From Candidatus Melainabacteria bacterium (GTDB lineage Bacteria; Cyanobacteriota; Vampirovibrionia; Obscuribacterales; Obscuribacteraceae), in assembly GCA_016209785.1 (NCBI GenBank), contig JACQVM010000094.1:1-6469 (forward strand): a DNA stretch of 6,469 nt, written 5' to 3'. Numbering within the stretch: the first letter of the stretch is position 1; each line of letters begins with the position of its first letter. Position numbers and translations under genes: made by a program. A model generated the notes under the pieces. It was not told where the DNA came from. It did no database searches and saw only the letters and a list, made by a program, of their open reading frames with translations. This document shows positions 5,848-6,469 of this stretch, in pieces.

Positions 5848-6469
5848 CATCCTCTCTTGCTCATATTTTTAGCCCAGATGACCGGAGCAATACTGCAATA
5901 GTTGTTCCTCAATCAGGAATTAGTCGATCGTATGGGGAACTCGTTGCTGATATCCAACGGCTTGCCAACCAGATAAAAAGGGCAGGAATTGGACGGGGAG
6001 ACTTTGTAGCCATAGTGCTTCCCAATGGTTTGGAGTTTGTAGTCACATTTTTTGCAGTTACTTTCTCACGTGCTATTGCAGCTCCCATGAATCCAGCGTT
6101 GACTGTCGATGAATTACGGTCTGGTATTCAAAGACTTGGTGCAAGGGCAGTAATTGTTGCATCTGATTGCAAACCAGCTTGGCAGGTAGCCCAAGAGCTA
6201 AACATTCCAGTCTGGGAAGCGGACCTTGACAGTGATGGCATAGTTCAACTAGCCGGTGTGCTCAATGTGCCTGGACTGAGACCGGCAGATGCTTGTCCAG
6301 AGTCTGGCGATGTTGCTTTGTTCTTGTATACCAGTGGAACAACAAGTCTTCCTAAAGGTGTGCCACTAACTCATGGAAATCTTCTGGCTGCAGCTCATAG
6401 TTTTTCAAGCTGTTTTAGGTTGACCTCCGAGGATGCTACGGTTGTAGTGATGCCGCTGTTCCATGTCCA
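5844..6469 (+). CDS. AMP-forming acyl-CoA synthetase, AAE3/Pcs60 (oxalyl-CoA synthetase)-like; 3' end cut by window edge
   Basis: The first 208 residues of an ANL-superfamily adenylate-forming enzyme; the family is usually about 500-520 residues, so roughly 40 % is present. Reading starts at ATG 5844, overlapping the upstream stop by 4 nt with a good ribosome site. The N-terminal domain shows YGEL (33-36) and the string VAIVLPNGLEFVVTFFAV. The ATP-binding P-loop is YTSGTTSLPKGVPLTHGN (162-179), with Ser168 where most acyl-CoA synthetases have Gly. The last residues are MPLFHV (203-208). TSGTTS.PKGVPLTH and the LPNGLEFV stretch are features I associate with plant AAE3 and yeast Pcs60, which activate oxalate to oxalyl-CoA. 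The family also holds fatty-acid and other CoA ligases, so the substrate is inference. The CoA and hinge motifs of the C-terminal domain lie outside the window. Confidence 0.9.
   Translation, partial: MTSSLAHIFSPDDRSNTAIVVPQSGISRSYGELVADIQRLANQIKRAGIGRGDFVAIVLPNGLEFVVTFFAVTFSRAIAAPMNPALTVDELRSGIQRLGARAVIVASDCKPAWQVAQELNIPVWEADLDSDGIVQLAGVLNVPGLRPADACPESGDVALFLYTSGTTSLPKGVPLTHGNLLAAAHSFSSCFRLTSEDATVVVMPLFHV

Noticed and set aside
1..6469. CRISPR array, tRNA or rRNA gene, transposase or terminal inverted repeats
   Set aside because: None seen on reading both strands. Coding genes cover nearly all bases and the remaining gaps have no regular repeats or cloverleaf-like segments.

Overview
This is a bacterial chromosomal window of moderate GC (I estimate a little under 50 %). 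It is densely coded, with six protein genes plus one strongly suggested small ORF, and no RNA genes, mobile elements or CRISPR arrays that I can see. The lineage is not settled by the sequence. The gene at the left edge reads much like the arginine dihydrolase family (ArgZ/AgrE) known from cyanobacteria. A cyanobacterium or a non-photosynthetic relative is therefore possible, but other bacteria carry the same superfamily.

Left part (1-777, minus strand): the first 259 residues of a guanidino-group-modifying enzyme. It runs off the left edge before its catalytic Cys. A divergent intergenic region of about 150 bp follows. Then come two plus-strand genes: a metal-dependent amidohydrolase of the YtcJ/amidohydrolase_3 type with a possible signal peptide (about 928/946-2667), and a GT-B, GT4-like glycosyltransferase (2757-3947).

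Right part (from 4089): a compact plus-strand run that looks like one operon. A 55-codon basic, two-Cys small ORF (4089-4256) lies 19 nt upstream of a plant-type asparaginase/isoaspartyl peptidase (4276-5154). This is followed after 18 nt by a SPOUT (TrmH-family) RNA methyltransferase with an N-terminal Cys cluster (5173-5847). An ATGA overlap leads into an acyl-CoA synthetase of the AAE3/Pcs60 (oxalyl-CoA synthetase-like) type that runs off the right edge.

The functional theme I can support is recycling of amide and guanidine nitrogen. Isoaspartyl dipeptidase and arginine dihydrolase are the last two steps of cyanophycin catabolism: beta-Asp-Arg to Asp plus Arg, then Arg to ornithine plus ammonia. 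Both candidate enzymes are here, in separate and oppositely oriented units, so the link is an inference. The least explained object is the small two-Cys ORF at the head of the isoaspartyl peptidase operon.
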